Assembly: GCA_963682025.1 (NCBI GenBank)
Contig: OY821519.1
Span: 106,748,099 to 106,812,098 of the forward strand
DNA: 64,000 bases
Direction of reading: 5' to 3'
Origin: Cordilura impudica
Lineage: Eukaryota; Arthropoda; Insecta; Diptera; Scathophagidae
Part shown: piece by piece, positions 1 to 12,614 of the stretch
How the letters are laid out: every line of letters starts with the position of its first letter
Numbering within the stretch: position 1 is the first letter of the stretch
The notes under the pieces: generated by a model
Seen by the model: the letters and a program-made list of their open reading frames with translations, nothing else
Database searches by the model: none
Told to the model about the DNA's origin: nothing
Made by a program: the position numbers and the translations under genes

Positions 1-690
1 AATTTGTTAATGGAATTGGATGATAACGAATGATATTCCATTGCATATTTCTTTATTTCAATTGCCAATTTAAAATTAATTACATTTAAAATTAATCCAT
101 TCATTTTTATAACGGAAAAATGTATTCAACCACAAAAAATTTATTTAAATCAATAAAAAATGCGAAAATCATCCAAAAAGCGTAAAAAAGGATGGTTTTT
201 GTATTTAAAAAGTGTGTTGAGTTGCTTGAAATGGCAATAATATCGATAAGTTTGCGCAAGAATTACAAAAAAGCGCATAAAAACAGCAAAAAAAAAATGG
301 GGAAATCGATGAAAAATGGGCAAAAATCATGAAAATAGGCTAAAAATTTTGATTTTCTCAGTTGAAATGTGCGTTCTAATGGTGGAAATAGTAATTGTGA
401 ACCGTATAAAGATAACACAAGAAATTTTGAATACTGGAAAAGCGACTTAAATGGGCTTAAATGACCGAAATTCAAACAAAACGCCATTAATTTTTCCCAA
501 TGAGCCAAATTGGCACTTTCATCGGTGGAGTAATAGTCAGGGGGCTCATCCAAACACAACCGTATGGTTTTCACGTTAGTACCATTTTACAACTTGAACA
601 GTGTAATTTGATGAAAAATTATTTTAAATAATGCTTGAGGAAATGTTAAGAGGAAAGCTGTGCGTAATTTTACATCGTTTCCCATTGTTT
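1..690. other. AT-rich non-coding stretch
   Basis: No recognisable gene. The longest open frame, 103 codons on the minus strand at 263-574, is rich in Phe and Leu as expected from translated poly-A/T DNA. It shows no family motif and is not called. Confidence 0.5.
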
Positions 691-1930
691 TTTTTTAGAA
701 AATATCTATTAGTTTTCAGAAAATATCTATTGTATTTCAGACAACATCATTTGATTTTCACATATTACACAAGGGAACAAAATTGAACTTTTTTGGTTTT
801 GACTGGAACTTTACTGCAATTGTTTACTTGATGTCGCTGATTTCGAATCTAATCTCCATTTTTCTCTATCTGATCGCATTTTTAAGTTACAGATATTAAT
901 CGTATTTTTGACTTTTTAAAAAATTTTTCTTTTTTTTTCAAAACTTCAACAATATATCTGCAACTACTGGACAAATTTAAACCCATGTAAGCACGGCTTA
1001 AATGTAATATTTTTGATGAGGTTTGGATTTTTTTAACTGAATATGGTGAACCGTTTTCAAGTTATTCTAATATATGTAGTGAAAGTTCCTTAATTTTGGA
1101 CATAACATGCTGAAAAAATCAAGTGCAGATTTGGATTTAGCCTCCCACATAACTTTAAAAACAAAATTCAGTTCTTAATCAATAAAAACGCTGTTGCCTT
1201 GTGTTATCAATTGAGGTGCAGAAAACTTCAATTGATTTTCAGAAATGATCAAATTCATTGCAGGATATAATAATCGAATTTCAGAAAATAAAATCTGAAT
1301 TTAAGAATCAAGAAGTATTCGTAGTTTACAATACCGAAATATTGTTGTTGTTTTATTGTTTCTATTAGAGATTTGCAGTTCCATAAAATGTTTAACAACA
1401 TTTTCGTTAACTTTTTATGTATTGGAAAATATACTATACCAGCTACACTATAAAACCCGATCAGGAAGTGGGAATAAAGCTTCGGCTGCATCGTGGCAAC
1501 CTGTTTGAAAGACATGATTTCGAAAAAAAAAAAACACATTTAAAGATAACAGGAAATATTACAAATGTAGTGATATAAAAATGTATGTTTTTCAATTGGA
1601 ATTTTCTGAACTTCAAATGATGTTTTCTGATTTAAGTTTAATTATTTCAGAAATATAGTTATTTATTTTTGAATTAAATTTAGGTCTTTCTTAAATACAT
1701 TATATGCTTTTTGAAAAACATAATAATTTTTGAAAATCAATTGATGTGTTATGTAATACATTAAATAATTTCTGAAATTGTGAAATACAATTGATTATTT
1801 CTGAAAAGCAATTTATGTTTTCGGAAACACAACTAATCATTACTTAAAATTATGATTTCTGAAATAAATGTTTTCTGAAAAGAAATTGATGATTTCTAAA
1901 AATCAATTAATATTTTCTAAAATACAATTG
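690..1930. repeat. degenerate TTTCTGAAA / CAATTGAT minisatellite
   Basis: The words TTTCAGAAAATATCTATT, TTTCTGAAAA and CAATTGATT recur on both strands, densest at 700-760 and 1590-1930. Spacing is roughly 25-35 bp and irregular. This looks like an old, diverged tandem array. Nothing in it resembles a gene. Confidence 0.45.
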
Positions 1931-2213
1931 GAATTGACATCTTATTAATGGCCATCACATGGCTGTTTAGACCATCACATGTTTAGACCATCACCATGGA
2001 AAATGTTTTTTTACCTCCTTCTTACCATCACTCTGTTCTAAGATTAAAAAAAATGTATCTTTAAATCATCAATTGCATTCAGATTTTGAGTTTTACGTGC
2101 AAATAATCGAATTTATAACAATTTTTTTTAAGAGAGCTTTTGATTATTTGTGTCATATCTCTCACTTTGGTTTCCAAGGATCACGTGAACATACTATTTC
2201 TTTCTATTTGATT

Positions 2214-2500
2214 TTTATGCCCTATACCACAATGTGGTGAGGGTATATTGAGTTTGAGCTGATGTTTCTATGATGTTTTATTATATGAATCGACTCAGAA
2301 TCACTTTCTGATTAGATATACCGATATCCGTCAGCTGTACGTCTGTCCATGCAAACGTTGTAATGAAATTACAGGTCGCAAATATGAATATATTTGAGCT
2401 ACAAACCATAACAATTTTAAGTTGGCTTACCAATGGATTCTACGTTTTACATTTTATTATAAACACAATCTCAATGTACTGTCCCATATAAAAAACTATT
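2214..2500 (+). mobile_element. diverged 5' fragment of DINE-like repeat
   Basis: It starts with a variant of the family's left end (CCCTATACCACAATGTGG then GGGTATA). It continues with the conserved 'cgactcagaatcact', 'gtctgtccatg' and 'aggtcgcaaatatgaa' blocks shared with the better copies downstream. The tetranucleotide array and the right half are missing. The sequence is more diverged than the other copies, so this is either an older insertion or a sister subfamily. Confidence 0.6.
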
Positions 2501-2557
2501 TTTTGTAATTTAAAAATTTTTTTTAAATTTTGAAATGTTTACTTTAGGCATGCTACT

Positions 2558-3040
2558 TTGAATACATATATGTATGAGTTCTTATTTCCCATTTTCCAGT
2601 TTTTCGTATTCTTAGATTTCGCTGAAAACAATAGATTTACATTACAGGACGTAATGTTAGCATGTCACTGTCATACGAGCCAGCGACCATTCCACACATT
2701 TGGTGTATACCATCGAAGAGAAGGTAAACTTGCATTCATAAATGTTAACATCATAAGCGATATTGACGAAAATAACACTATGGCGTTGAATATATTCATA
2801 GAGGAATTTATACAACAGGAACACCTGAAAACTTTTTTTTCTTTTCGGATGCTTCTGCAGCACAGTACAACAACAAAAAGCATTTTTACAACATTATGTG
2901 CCATCAAATGCAATAAAAAAAAATAAATAAAAACAGAATGAATATATTTTGCTATTGAACATGTAAAAATAGTTTCGGATCAACTTGCTGGGCACTTTGA
3001 AAAGGTTGTCAAAGGAAATTTGTCTGCATATCAATAACCT
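2558..3040 (+). pseudogene. fragment of a TE-associated protein (FSDASAAQY motif family)
   Basis: Translated pieces contain a segment near 2730-2815 with I-S-D-x-D-E-N-N-T and then IFIEEFI. A segment follows at about 2835-2915 that reads FFSDASAAQYNNKKHFYN, then GTLKRLSKE at about 2985-3010. This order matches a family of uncharacterised animal proteins, often multicopy and transposon-associated, with a 'FSDGAAxQYKN...GTxKRL' signature. I recognise the family by pattern but cannot name its superfamily. The histidine-rich stretch usually lying between the two motifs is missing and frames change, so this is a broken relic. An open frame spans 2558-2926 by chance or as residue of the original ORF. 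Confidence 0.5.
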
Positions 3041-3429
3041 TAATAAAAAATAAAAATATATAAGGGGGCAAAAGAAAATATCAAAATAATAATAATATAT
3101 ATACAGTGATACTTTCCGATAACCTTAAGACAATAGCAAAAACATACACCATACATACAGAAAAGATGTTGGGTGGAGATCTGTTACTACTAGAATAGAA
3201 ACTTTTGAGCTCTTTTGAGGTAGTTTAAAAAAGCACTAAAAAATTCCTGATATACTACTCCAGTTATACAAAACGAACTATTAAATATAATTGGAAAAGA
3301 ATTAAAAAAAAAAAAAAAACATTGTTAAAGAAGTATCGATGCTGTTTTTTTCTAGAATTTTTATTTTTTTGATTTTTAGACAAACGTTCGATTCAAATTA
3401 AAGAATATTTTTTAAACTTTGTCTATATC

Positions 3430-4404
3430 AATAGAACATCAGCAGAAGAAATTTCATTAACTTTACTTGAGAGAGCCAAAAAATTAAATAAGTTGAGAGG
3501 ACAAGGGTATGGCGGTGCCACAGACATGCCTGGACGGCGTTCATAACATAATAAAATAAACAAAAAGGACGCGCATTTTATCGAACATATTTCAAGAAAG
3601 AGGCCATTCTGGCATAAGACTGCAGTTGTACTGCGAAGCTCGATGGATTGACGTGTACAAGTATTTTACAATTCAAAACCACAATTAATTGAAGCCTTGT
3701 GTTTAAGCCTTGTATTTAAAAATATATGATGTGTATGCAAAATAAAAATTTCTTGAATGTTTTCATTATTAATACAATATTGGTCATCACGTGCTGCTAG
3801 GCCCGATTTCATTACACCCCTAATGTGCATACATATGTTTGTATGTATATTATTCCAAAATTAAAAAAAAAATTAATCCATATTTGATAAGTACTTTTTG
3901 CATCCATAATGACTTACAAATAACTTTCCCAAAAATTTCGAGAAAAAAGAATACTACCAATATAAATTTGAGATTTGAGTGGGCCTCGGCAGTTTATGAA
4001 ATATTACATAATATATTTTTGGACTGTCATTAAAAATATATAATAAGGTTTTTTAATTTTATAATTATCATTAAGTTTTGTAACTATTATTATATATTGC
4101 TTTTAGCTTGTAATATTGGACGGTGTTTACATAACCGTATATGTATATTTGAGTTCATCTTAAATATGGAAATTTGAGCTTTGTATTGAATTTTGCTTAC
4201 CAGTTGTCAAAGTACTTACACTCAGTAAATTTCGATATTGTGAAATTTTGCTACCAAATTAGTCTAGTTAGAAATCAACTAAATGCAATGTGCCGAGATG
4301 TGGAAAACGGATTTGAAAAGTTGCATCAAGAGGTTTTTCCATTGGCTCATTTGTTTGGAATCAGCCCTGAACTTCCTAGAAGAGTAGAGCGACATAATTT
4401 CTAG
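3430..4404 (+). pseudogene. hAT transposase relic (ZMYM1 / 52-kDa-repressor-like)
   Basis: Three collinear pieces of a hAT transposase can be read. At about 3425-3550 is 'SAEEISLTLLERAKKL' followed by LRGQGYGGATDMPGR, the conserved LRGQGYDGAxNMSG motif. At about 3600-3660 is 'LQLYCEARWIDVYKYF', the C-x-TRW-x-x-R block. At 4174-4404 is an open C-terminal frame (76 codons) with 'LVRNQLNAMCRDVENGFEKL' ending in LPRRVER, typical of the end of the region leading to the dimerisation domain. Between 3660 and 4174 the family's middle section is lost to stops and A/T-rich DNA. No TIRs or 8-bp duplication were found. Family assignment is firm at the motif level; the copy is dead. Confidence 0.7.
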
Positions 4405-4989
4405 TATAAAATATAGATCTACCTGTCAGGAAGATGGTATAAAAATCTTTGTATATTCAACGTAGTTTCCATCAACGTTATAAAATTCTCATGCAGTGAT
4501 TTCGAAGAGCTCATAGCTTTTTATAAGAACGACTATTTTAGCTGAAGTATTTCTTTGGATTTAGTTTTGGAAAGATAATGAAGAAATCCCTTCTTGCCCT
4601 TTAAATATATGTTCCATATATACTTATATAGAATATTTTCGACATTACGAACGACCAAAACGTATCTTCGTAATACCTTGTTCGAGGAAAAACTTTCTTT
4701 GCAAAAATTAATATCAATATATCGGAAGGACGTAATAATAGATCAAATTATTGAAATATTTTAATATTTTAATACGAAATTATAAAGTATCCTCAGAAAA
4801 ACTGTAATATTCATGACATCTCTACTAATAAGTGCATTTTTTATATTATTAATTAGAAAGACATAACTATGGAGTAATGTTAATATATGACGAACAAATC
4901 GGTTACACTAACACACTGACCTATCAAGGTTCAGTAGAACTGCAATTTAAAATTTTAGCAAGTAAAAAACCAACAATAACGGTCACACT
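4405..4989. other. AT-rich non-coding stretch
   Basis: No motif, repeat or gene recognised between the hAT relic and the next DINE-like copy. Confidence 0.4.
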
Positions 4990-5735
4990 TTTTATACCCT
5001 ATACCACTATGTGGTTTGGGTATAATGACTTTGGGCTGCTGCTTGTAACTACCAAAAATATTCGACCTAGATCCATATTTTATTATACCGATCGGCTCAA
5101 AATCACTCTCTGAGTCGTTTTAGCGATGTCCGTCCGTCTGTGTGTCCATGTAAAGCTTGTAATCAAAGTACAGGTCGCATATATGAACATATTTTAATGA
5201 AATTTGGTATATAAGCTTTCATCGGCGATAGGATGAATGCTAGTGAAATTGGTGAAAATCCGTCCATGTTCAGACCTAGTCTCCATAAAATGGGGAAATT
5301 GACATAAATTGCCTTAATATCAAAATTATAATATAGATCTTAGTCAAATTGTGTTTGTATGTGTTTATTGTATCCATTAACCAGTAGTCCAAAAATAATT
5401 CCTATAGAATAATTCTTAGTCGTAGGCCCCATATAGAGCTGCTTACCGATCTTCACTAAAATCTATCAAAAAACAAAAAATATAGCATAGAAATTTCTCA
5501 AATTTGGTTTGTTATTATTTTTTCAAAATATAAGTGACTTTACTAAATATGGTCAGGATCAGTCCATTTTTTGACCTAGTCCACATATAATTATAGCACC
5601 CGATATGAACTTTTGCAAATCTGCAACCAAAAAAATTAATAACAATTGCACTCAAATTTGTTTTATGCTTATTTTCTATATCTAATTTGTTGGAGCAAAG
5701 AGATAGGGTCACTAAACCATAATTTTCTTACTTGG
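4990..5735 (+). mobile_element. DINE-1/mini-me-like repeat, copy A
   Basis: The left end TATACCCTATACCACTATG is followed by GTGG...GGGTATAATGACTTT. The short GTCC-type microsatellite (cgtccgtctgtgtgtcc), the 'acaggtcgcatatatgaacat' block and the distal 'gatatgaacttttgcaaatctgcaacc' block are all present. It ends in AATTTTCTTACTTG. The terminal palindrome seen in other copies is lost here. Confidence 0.85.
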
Positions 5736-6179
5736 TTTTATATTCAATACGGAATTTTATTATTTTAAGGAAAATTTGCGACAATATATGCACTTTAATT
5801 CTTTAACATCAAAACAAATTGCTTTGTACCAAGATCTATTGAACGTTAATAGGCCAGTATATTGTTATGTGGCGGACAATAAGGATAAATGCGAAATTAC
5901 ATTGAAAATAAATTTTATGCCATTATCAAACAACAAAGTGTCTGGTCATATTCATTAACATTGCAAAATGGAACTAATGCGACTAATCTACAATTTCCTC
6001 TACTGGAACTATGAACTGAATACTGGAGTTTATACGATGCAAAAGTTTTCAGACAGAATAAATCATAGAAGATAAAAGCCTTTCGGTGACGGTGACTGGA
6101 CCGTTCATTCTAACTTAATTTGTCTACAGTAAGGCAGTAATCTTATTTGGATCCGAGTATGCTGTATGATCTTATTTTT
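5736..6179. other. non-coding stretch
   Basis: A 60-codon frame (5776-5958) shows no recognised motif. Nothing else is seen. Confidence 0.4.
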
Positions 6180-6660
6180 AAACTCTTTCTTTTAACTCAT
6201 ACTCTCTGCCTGTCTGTCTATCTGCCGTGGTGCAACCCCATTCCCCCTCATCCAATTAATCTGAAGCTTGGCCCACAGTCTTGTTGTGACTATAAATCAA
6301 TTCTGGGGTAGTCACGCATAGGTACGCACAGTCAGGGAGTGCTTTAAAACCCATTTCCCCTTATCCCATCGATCTGTAACTTGGTCGAAATACTTGCCGT
6401 GAAAAAAGATTACTTTGACATAATCACGCATAGTCACGCACAGTCTCGGTGAAATTAAAACCTCACTTCCACTCATCAGACCGATCTGAAACATCAATGT
6501 CCATAGACTTGTTGTGACCAAAGATTAATCTTAAGATACTCACGCAAGGTTACGTATAGTCAGTCACGGAGTAATTTAAACACCATTTTCCCACGTCCGA
6601 TCGATCTGAAACTTTGTCCATAGACTTGTTGTGGCGAAAGATTAATTTTAAAACTCATAT
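6180..6660 (-). repeat. ~117-bp tandem minisatellite, family of the 23.8-kb array
   Basis: About four units repeat the landmark 'agacttgttgtgac' near 6277, 6391, 6508 and 6627. Each unit also carries CACGCATAGTCACGCACAGTC and 'gatctgaaact'. The array is headed by CTCTGCCTGTCTGTC. The reverse complement of the same unit makes up the array at 23740-24280. No coding potential. Confidence 0.75.
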
Positions 6661-7296
6661 GAATTATTAATAAAAATTTGTATTGCACAAGCTTTGTTTT
6701 ATTTATTACTTATACATAACATTTTCAATGCGAGGATACAATATAGAGTTATAGACAATTATCAAACGTCAAGAAAATAGTTTATGAGCCTAAATGAAAA
6801 CGGGAACACAAATGCATTAATTAGCACCTGGAACATCGCCTAGCTATTCCCTATTCGTGTTACCAAAATTTATATTATCACGTAACATATTTCTTGACAT
6901 TTCATTTATTTTAATTTCTTATCTACAAATAAACAAATGAAAAATAAGAGCATTAAAAATACATTTGCTTTATATTTAAGGGGGTTACTGCAACTTTAAC
7001 ACATTTTGTACAGGCGTTGCATTTTCGCTACAACAACTTTGGATGTGTATAAAAAGACTTTCAACTAACGGATTCGAATAATTATTTCCTCTCAAGTTAG
7101 TTTAGGATTTTACCATTACGACAGTGACTCAAAAAAAGATTCACCTGTTTTGCTAAATCAAGTTCCTAAAGTATTAAAAACGGTCCAAAAAAATGATTTC
7201 GCAAAAATGTCCAAATATATAAAATAACGCTTTTTTATATTTTTTTACTCAAGAATTTTGATTGCGAATGTTTAGTTCGAGTATTTTTTAGTTTTA
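6661..7296. other. AT-rich non-coding stretch
   Basis: No gene recognised. It lies downstream (minus-strand sense) of the BEL/Pao fragment, but no continuation of its gag or pol was seen here. Confidence 0.4.
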
Positions 7297-7788
7297 TTAA
7301 TTTAAATTACCATATTTGTTGTGGACAAGAGAAACAAACATATCTTTATATGATATCCAAGTTAAATAATCGCCCGAAAATGTTGGAATATCAATTTTAG
7401 GCAGACGAACCTCAGCAGGCATGGTTTCGTTGCGACTGTGGGAGGGGGCAGCAAAAGTGGTATGTAAACACAATGAGGGGGGATTACTAGCATCTTTCAT
7501 GAAATCAAGCAATTGACTTTTCAAAGAAAAAAATTTATCTTGAAATTGATAAAAAACCTCTTCAGCAAAATAAGGAATATCACTCATAGTTATTGAATTG
7601 TCATGCACAATACTAAGCAACTGACTATGTTTTTCTTTAAATAATTGAAAAGTTTGTTCAATTTCATCGAAAATGGTCTGAGCAAACCCACAAGTTTTTC
7701 CTGCCTTTATTTCATAACTTCGAATAATTCGTTTTAAATGATTAAAAAAAACCTTTTGCTCTTCGATCATAAATGAAATATCCGCCAT
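7297..7788 (-). pseudogene. BEL/Pao retrotransposon gag N-terminal fragment
   Basis: An open frame of 163 codons begins with ATG at 7788. Residues 1-100 are a helical, coiled-coil-like region. Residues about 128-155 read LPKIDIPTFSGDYLTWISYK, followed by DMFVSLVHN, the hallmark of the BEL/Pao gag region (DUF1759). Gag normally continues for several hundred residues into zinc knuckles, protease and reverse transcriptase, none of which follows, so only the first part survives. The DINE-like copy B starts within 5 bp of the start codon, so any promoter or 5' LTR has been displaced or lost. No LTR was found. Confidence 0.7.
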
Positions 7789-7790
7789 TT

Positions 7791-8577
7791 TTATACCCTA
7801 TACCACTATGTGGTTTGGGTATAATGACTTTGTGCTGCTGTTTGTAACAACCAAAAATATTTGACCTAGACCCATCTTTAATTATACCGATCGAATCAGA
7901 ATCACTTTCTGAGTTGATTTAACAATGTTCGTCCGTCCGTCCGTCCGTCCGTCCGTCTGTGTGTCCATGTAAACCTTGTAATCAAACTGCAGGTCGCAAA
8001 TATGACTATATTTTGATGAAATAAGTATATAAGCTTTTATCGGCCATGGGATGAACGCTATTGAAATTGGTGAGAATCGGTCCATGTTCAGACCTAGCCC
8101 CCATAAAAATTACCCATATGAAATCGACATAAATTGCAATAAGATCCAAATTGTCATATAGATCTTACTCAAATTGGGTTTGTATGCGTTCATTACATCC
8201 ATTAATGAGTAGTCCAAAAATTATCCCTTTGACCCCATATAGAGCTGCTTCCCGATCTTCACTTAAATTTATTAAAAAACAAAAATATTGCATTGATCCT
8301 TCTCAAATTTTGTTTGTATATATTTTTGCAAAATACAAGAGATTTTACCAAACATGATCAGGATCGGTCTATTTTTGGACCAAGTCCCTATATAGATATA
8401 GCATCCGATATGAACTTTTTCATATCTGCAGCCAAAAAAATTAATAAAAATCCCACTCAAAATTGGTTTTTGCTTATTTTCTATGTCCAGTTAGTTGGGC
8501 CTAAGAGATAGGGTCTGTAAACGTATGGTATAGGGTATCGTATAGTCGGTCTAGACCGACTATAATTTTCTTACTTG
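7791..8577 (+). mobile_element. DINE-1/mini-me-like repeat, copy B (near full length)
   Basis: Reference-quality copy of about 787 bp. The left end is TATACCCTATACCACTATG with GTGG and GGGTATA completing a hairpin. It carries five perfect GTCC units (cgtccgtccgtccgtccgtc) at about 7930-7955. At the right end is an inverted copy of ATACCCTATACCA, then the perfect palindrome AGTCGGTCTAGACCGACT and ATTTTCTTACTTGTT. There is no ORF; the short frames inside are the repeat itself and recur in every copy. Confidence 0.9.
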
Positions 8578-9139
8578 TTAAATACTAATTTAAAATTTCA
8601 TTAAATACATACGGTTTTATTGCAGACTTCAACAACAGTAACGCAAGATCTCAAACCTTTCCAACGCAATTGTTCCACTATTTCCAACGGAAGCAGCACA
8701 GTCAATTAGTTCCCAAACGGCAAGTCAATAGAAGACAGGTCCTTTCAATATACGGCAGTACAACAATATTTCCAATTTCTTTTCCAATGTAGCTAAATTT
8801 CATCTAAAGTTCCCTGGTTTTGGCACCAACATTTCTTAAAAAACTTTTTTCGAAAAAAGAATAAAGTTTTTTGATGTTGTAAATTTGAAAATAGCTGTTG
8901 CGAAAACGCAATAGTGGCTAATTGCATGCAAATTATTTTTAAGTTTTTTTGAATGAGTATTTTATTTTTTTTAGGTTTTGGTTTGGTTTTGGATTGGTTT
9001 GTTCGCAAATTTTCATTCAAAAGTGGAAGAATTCAAAACGTATTGATTTTAGCTTTGACGGTCAGACGAAGCCTCTGTCACTCCACTTCAAAACAAATCA
9101 ATTTTAAAATTTTAAGGTCCAGGTGGAGAATCAACTGTG
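8578..9139. other. non-coding stretch upstream of piggyBac relic
   Basis: No gene motif recognised. Confidence 0.4.
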
Positions 9140-10325
9140 AAGATATTTATACAATATTTTGACAAGAAAGTTATGGATATGCTTTTTGATTATTCAAATA
9201 AGTATGCTAATCAAACAACATATCAGAACATATTACTCGAAACATGTTATCGTTCTGTTCCTTACATTCCTAACATACTTTTCGTATCATATCCGATCGT
9301 AAAATAACCTCTGTCCCGACAAATGTTTAATGTGCTTTTCATATGTGTAGAAAAACGAAATGGTCGCTTCTGATAAATTTGCTAAAATTTTTTCACTGAT
9401 TGACACTTTTAATCGAAAATATCACCAGTTTGGATTATATACACCCTATTTACCAATAGACGAGCAAATGGTTCCGTATTTAGGTAGACACAACTGCAAG
9501 ATGTTCATTCGTGGAAAACAATCACTTCGGTTTATATACTGGTGTCTTTGTTCCGACACTGGATATTTATTTGAAACTTATCCATATGCAGCCTCAGCTT
9601 CACCATGCGATAAAAACATTAACTTAGGAGCTTCTGTTGCTTTAAAGTTGTTTGAATATATTTATAGTGCGGAGAATCATGCAGTGTTCATCAAAGAAGA
9701 AAAATTTTCTTCGTATTTATTGTTCTATTTGTTGAGTGAACGAAAGTTTCACGCAACTAAAACGATAAGATCAAGTCGCCTAAGAGGTGCCAACGAATAC
9801 GGCCACTGCGGTTAAAAAAAAAAACACGTTATTCGCTACTCGCTGACAGGACAATTCAGGAGTTACCGTTATTTAGAAAATTTGTTTCAGATTGCCCACA
9901 AGTTCTTACTAACCGTTATTCAAATATAAAAAAAGATGGTGAGTTTTTGTTGATATTTTATAGGTTCGGAGTTCGGAGTTCACAGTATTATTTATTTAGG
10001 TTTTTGTTTCCCAGCAACAGCTTATCAATAACTATAACAAATATATGAGTGGTGTAGATCTGCTCGATAAAGCTTGCCACTATGGACGATTGCATTCATA
10101 GCACTACAGTAAACTTGAAAAATCCACTGTCTTATCGCTAAAGCTGAAGGAACCGGAACAGTAGTTAGAAAATTACTGCTCAAACAAGAAAAACCGATGA
10201 AGAACAGCCCGTATGGGATTTGGTAACGTGCTGATGTCCGTGAGCAAGTTATTTGGAAAACTCCGGACAATAAACGGAAAACATGCAGTGAATGGCATTA
10301 CAAAAGGTTTACCAATGTAAAAAAA
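9140..10325 (+). pseudogene. piggyBac-like transposase relic 1
   Basis: Collinear blocks of a piggyBac (DDE_Tnp_1_7) transposase are readable. At about 9145-9215 is 'YFDKKVMDMLFDYSNKYANQ', the N-terminal 'Y/FFDxxVLxLIVxxTNxYAxQ' segment. An open frame at 9360-9815 contains 'LPIDEQMVPYLGRHNCKMFI' and 'WCLCSDTGYLFE', the region with a catalytic Asp. At about 10020-10070 is 'YNKYMSGVDLLDKACHYGRL', the conserved YNxxMGGVDLxD block. A poly-A run near 9815, frame changes and stops separate the blocks. The Cys-rich C-terminal domain was not found. TTAA-flanked ends were not located. Confidence 0.8.
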
Positions 10326-11615
10326 TTTAATGTTTTATTGCACCTAAAGTGCTTTGATATACAACATTTAAATAACCAAAAATAAACCAAAATTAAAGTA
10401 TATAACACCAAAAACAATATGTTCCTTAACTTATTCTAATAAAAAAAATAAAAAATTAATTTGACTGTATATAATAAAAAATATGATTTTCACCTTATTA
10501 GCCAACATTGCGTTTTCGCAACAGTCCACCATGGCCAACATAGCCTACTGATTTTTTTTTTCTTTTTTAGTGATCGGGAAGTCGCTAAGTGCCACCATAC
10601 CAAAATTTACATAGATATCTACACGATTTCGTGTAGTGGTATAAGATTGGTTAAAATAAGTTACTCCGATAAATAGTTGTTATAACCAATAAAACCTAAA
10701 TTCTTTTTCATCAAATATATTTTGCAATTAACACAATCGAATCTATTTCAAAATTCAATTGTCTGAGTATATAATACAATAATTTTGAAAATGTTATTCA
10801 GTAATCAGAAAAGAATAATGTGATAGTTCATGGGACTATCAAATCCGTTCTTCGTGTGTATATCCCTCAATCAGTGTGCCGCAGTGATCATTTAGTAAAT
10901 CAGATTCAAAAAAATATCAATTATATTTTTTTTTATTGAATTATAATGAGTTTTGCTTAAAACAGCATATTGAAAAATGGCTAAAAATTTCGGTTTAAAA
11001 TTTTAAAAATCATTTTACAAACTTATATGAACTTGATTTAAAAACACTGACTAACAATATTTAAGAAGATTACAGAAATGCTTTTATTTTTATTAATTTA
11101 TTTCATATAAGGCTCCCTTAATTAACTTAATTACCTTAACGTAATTATTTCTTTTGTAATGAGTAAAGTTAAAAATAAATTATAAATTTAATTCTTGCTT
11201 ATTTATTATTTCACTATATAGTAATTATACCAGTAATTTATACCATTTACATTACTGCCTCGCTTGTTGTGTGGCTGGCTGACTGATTGAAAAACGGCAT
11301 AAAAGACAAAAACAAAACTCTGCATATTAAGTTGCAACAAAAATATTTGTAAGAATGTTTTCAATATATACATAAGTATACATTTTAATCTTTTAAAAGA
11401 GGATATATTTGATCAGGGTATTACGATACAGTGCAAATATTATTACTGTTTATATAATTTCAATAGTGTGACCTTCACAATGTGACATTGAAATTTCCGA
11501 TTTATGTTTTTAGTTTTTCCAGTGTTATATAGCTTAGAAATTTCGGTTATTATAATTTATAAATGTGGAGTAGCTGTGCCCGCAATCAAAGCTATTTTAT
11601 TTAAAAACGTATTAA
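10326..11615. other. AT-rich non-coding stretch
   Basis: Nearly 1.3 kb without a recognised gene or repeat. Scattered poly-A/T tracts only. Confidence 0.45.
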
Positions 11616-12172
11616 GAATAAATTTAATAACTTATCTTAAAGTGTACTTATTGCAATTGTTGCAATTAAAAAAATAATAATAATAATTTATTCCATTACC
11701 ATTATGATTATAACTCCCGAGGCAGTTTAGTTAATTATGGTAGCTGTTAATGCTATTAGAATTAATACAGATTTTACAATTTTTTCCTTTATTTTGAGTC
11801 AATTGCATTTAAAGTTGCTACTAACACATACATAAAGTTATGAAATGCTATATGTGTGTTTATTAAATTTGTTAATGCGTTTGTAATAAAATGAGTTTGT
11901 TTTTTGTGTGTTGATTTTGTGAATTGGCTATAATTGATTAGCATAACTTTAGGGTCTTTATTTAATGAACAAATTAAATTTCCTACAATTTGCACTCGAA
12001 TTTCGAGGGCTGGAATCTACTAATTAATTTAATAACTTATCTTAAAATGTACTTATTGCTATTGCTGCAATTAAAAAAAATATTAATAATTGATTCTATT
12101 ACCGTTATGATTATAACTCCCGAGGCAGTTTAGTTAATTCTGGTAGCTGTTAATGACATTAGAATTAATATT
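11616..12172. repeat. old dispersed repeat bounded by ~150-bp direct repeats
   Basis: 11616-11768 and 12028-12172 are about 90% alike; both contain TTTAATAACTTATCTTAAA and CTCCCGAGGCAGTTTAGTTA. The segment between them (11770-12018) has a second, interrupted copy at 60476-62575, ending in the same 'gcactcga...gagggctggaatct' word. The direct repeats may be LTR-like or a local tandem duplication of a 412-bp unit. No coding capacity. Confidence 0.6.
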
Positions 12173-12614
12173 GAAAGTATTTTTTTAATGATATTACTCA
12201 TATCCTTTTTACAAATGACGTCTAATAAGTAGTTTTGACTTTAGCCTCACATAGGTGTGTGGATTTTGGGTACTTAAAAAAGTTTAAAATTTTTAAATAT
12301 TACTTTCTCTTATATATCTAAAAAATTAATAAATATTTAAAAATTCTGAATAAACACTTTTAAAAATCACTTCTGCAAAATAACTTTTTTTTAAAGAATT
12401 TTAATTTTGTGAATAGATTATCATAATAAACCACAGACACAATCGTGTGGAAACTTCGAAGGAGTACTTGATGTTGTTCAATCCAACTACGGATTATTTT
12501 TTGTATAAAGATGGACTAAAAACTGATCCATTACATAACACCAGACAACAGCCAACAATGTCATTTCGAGAGTTTTTTTTTTTTTTGAATGTACGCTGCA
12601 CAAGCCATAACCAG
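12173..12614. other. non-coding stretch with one unrecognised short ORF
   Basis: A plus-strand frame (12447-12719) begins METSKEYLMLFNPTTDYFLY. It is not low-complexity in its first 40 residues but matches no family I recognise, and it runs into the next repeat. It may be a TE fragment. Confidence 0.3.

Noticed and set aside
7880..8090. Open frames inside DINE-like copies (e.g. 7882-8085, 12733-12921, 13051-13278)
   Set aside because: They recur in every copy with frameshifts and include the translated microsatellite (TDGRTDGR), so they are not genes.
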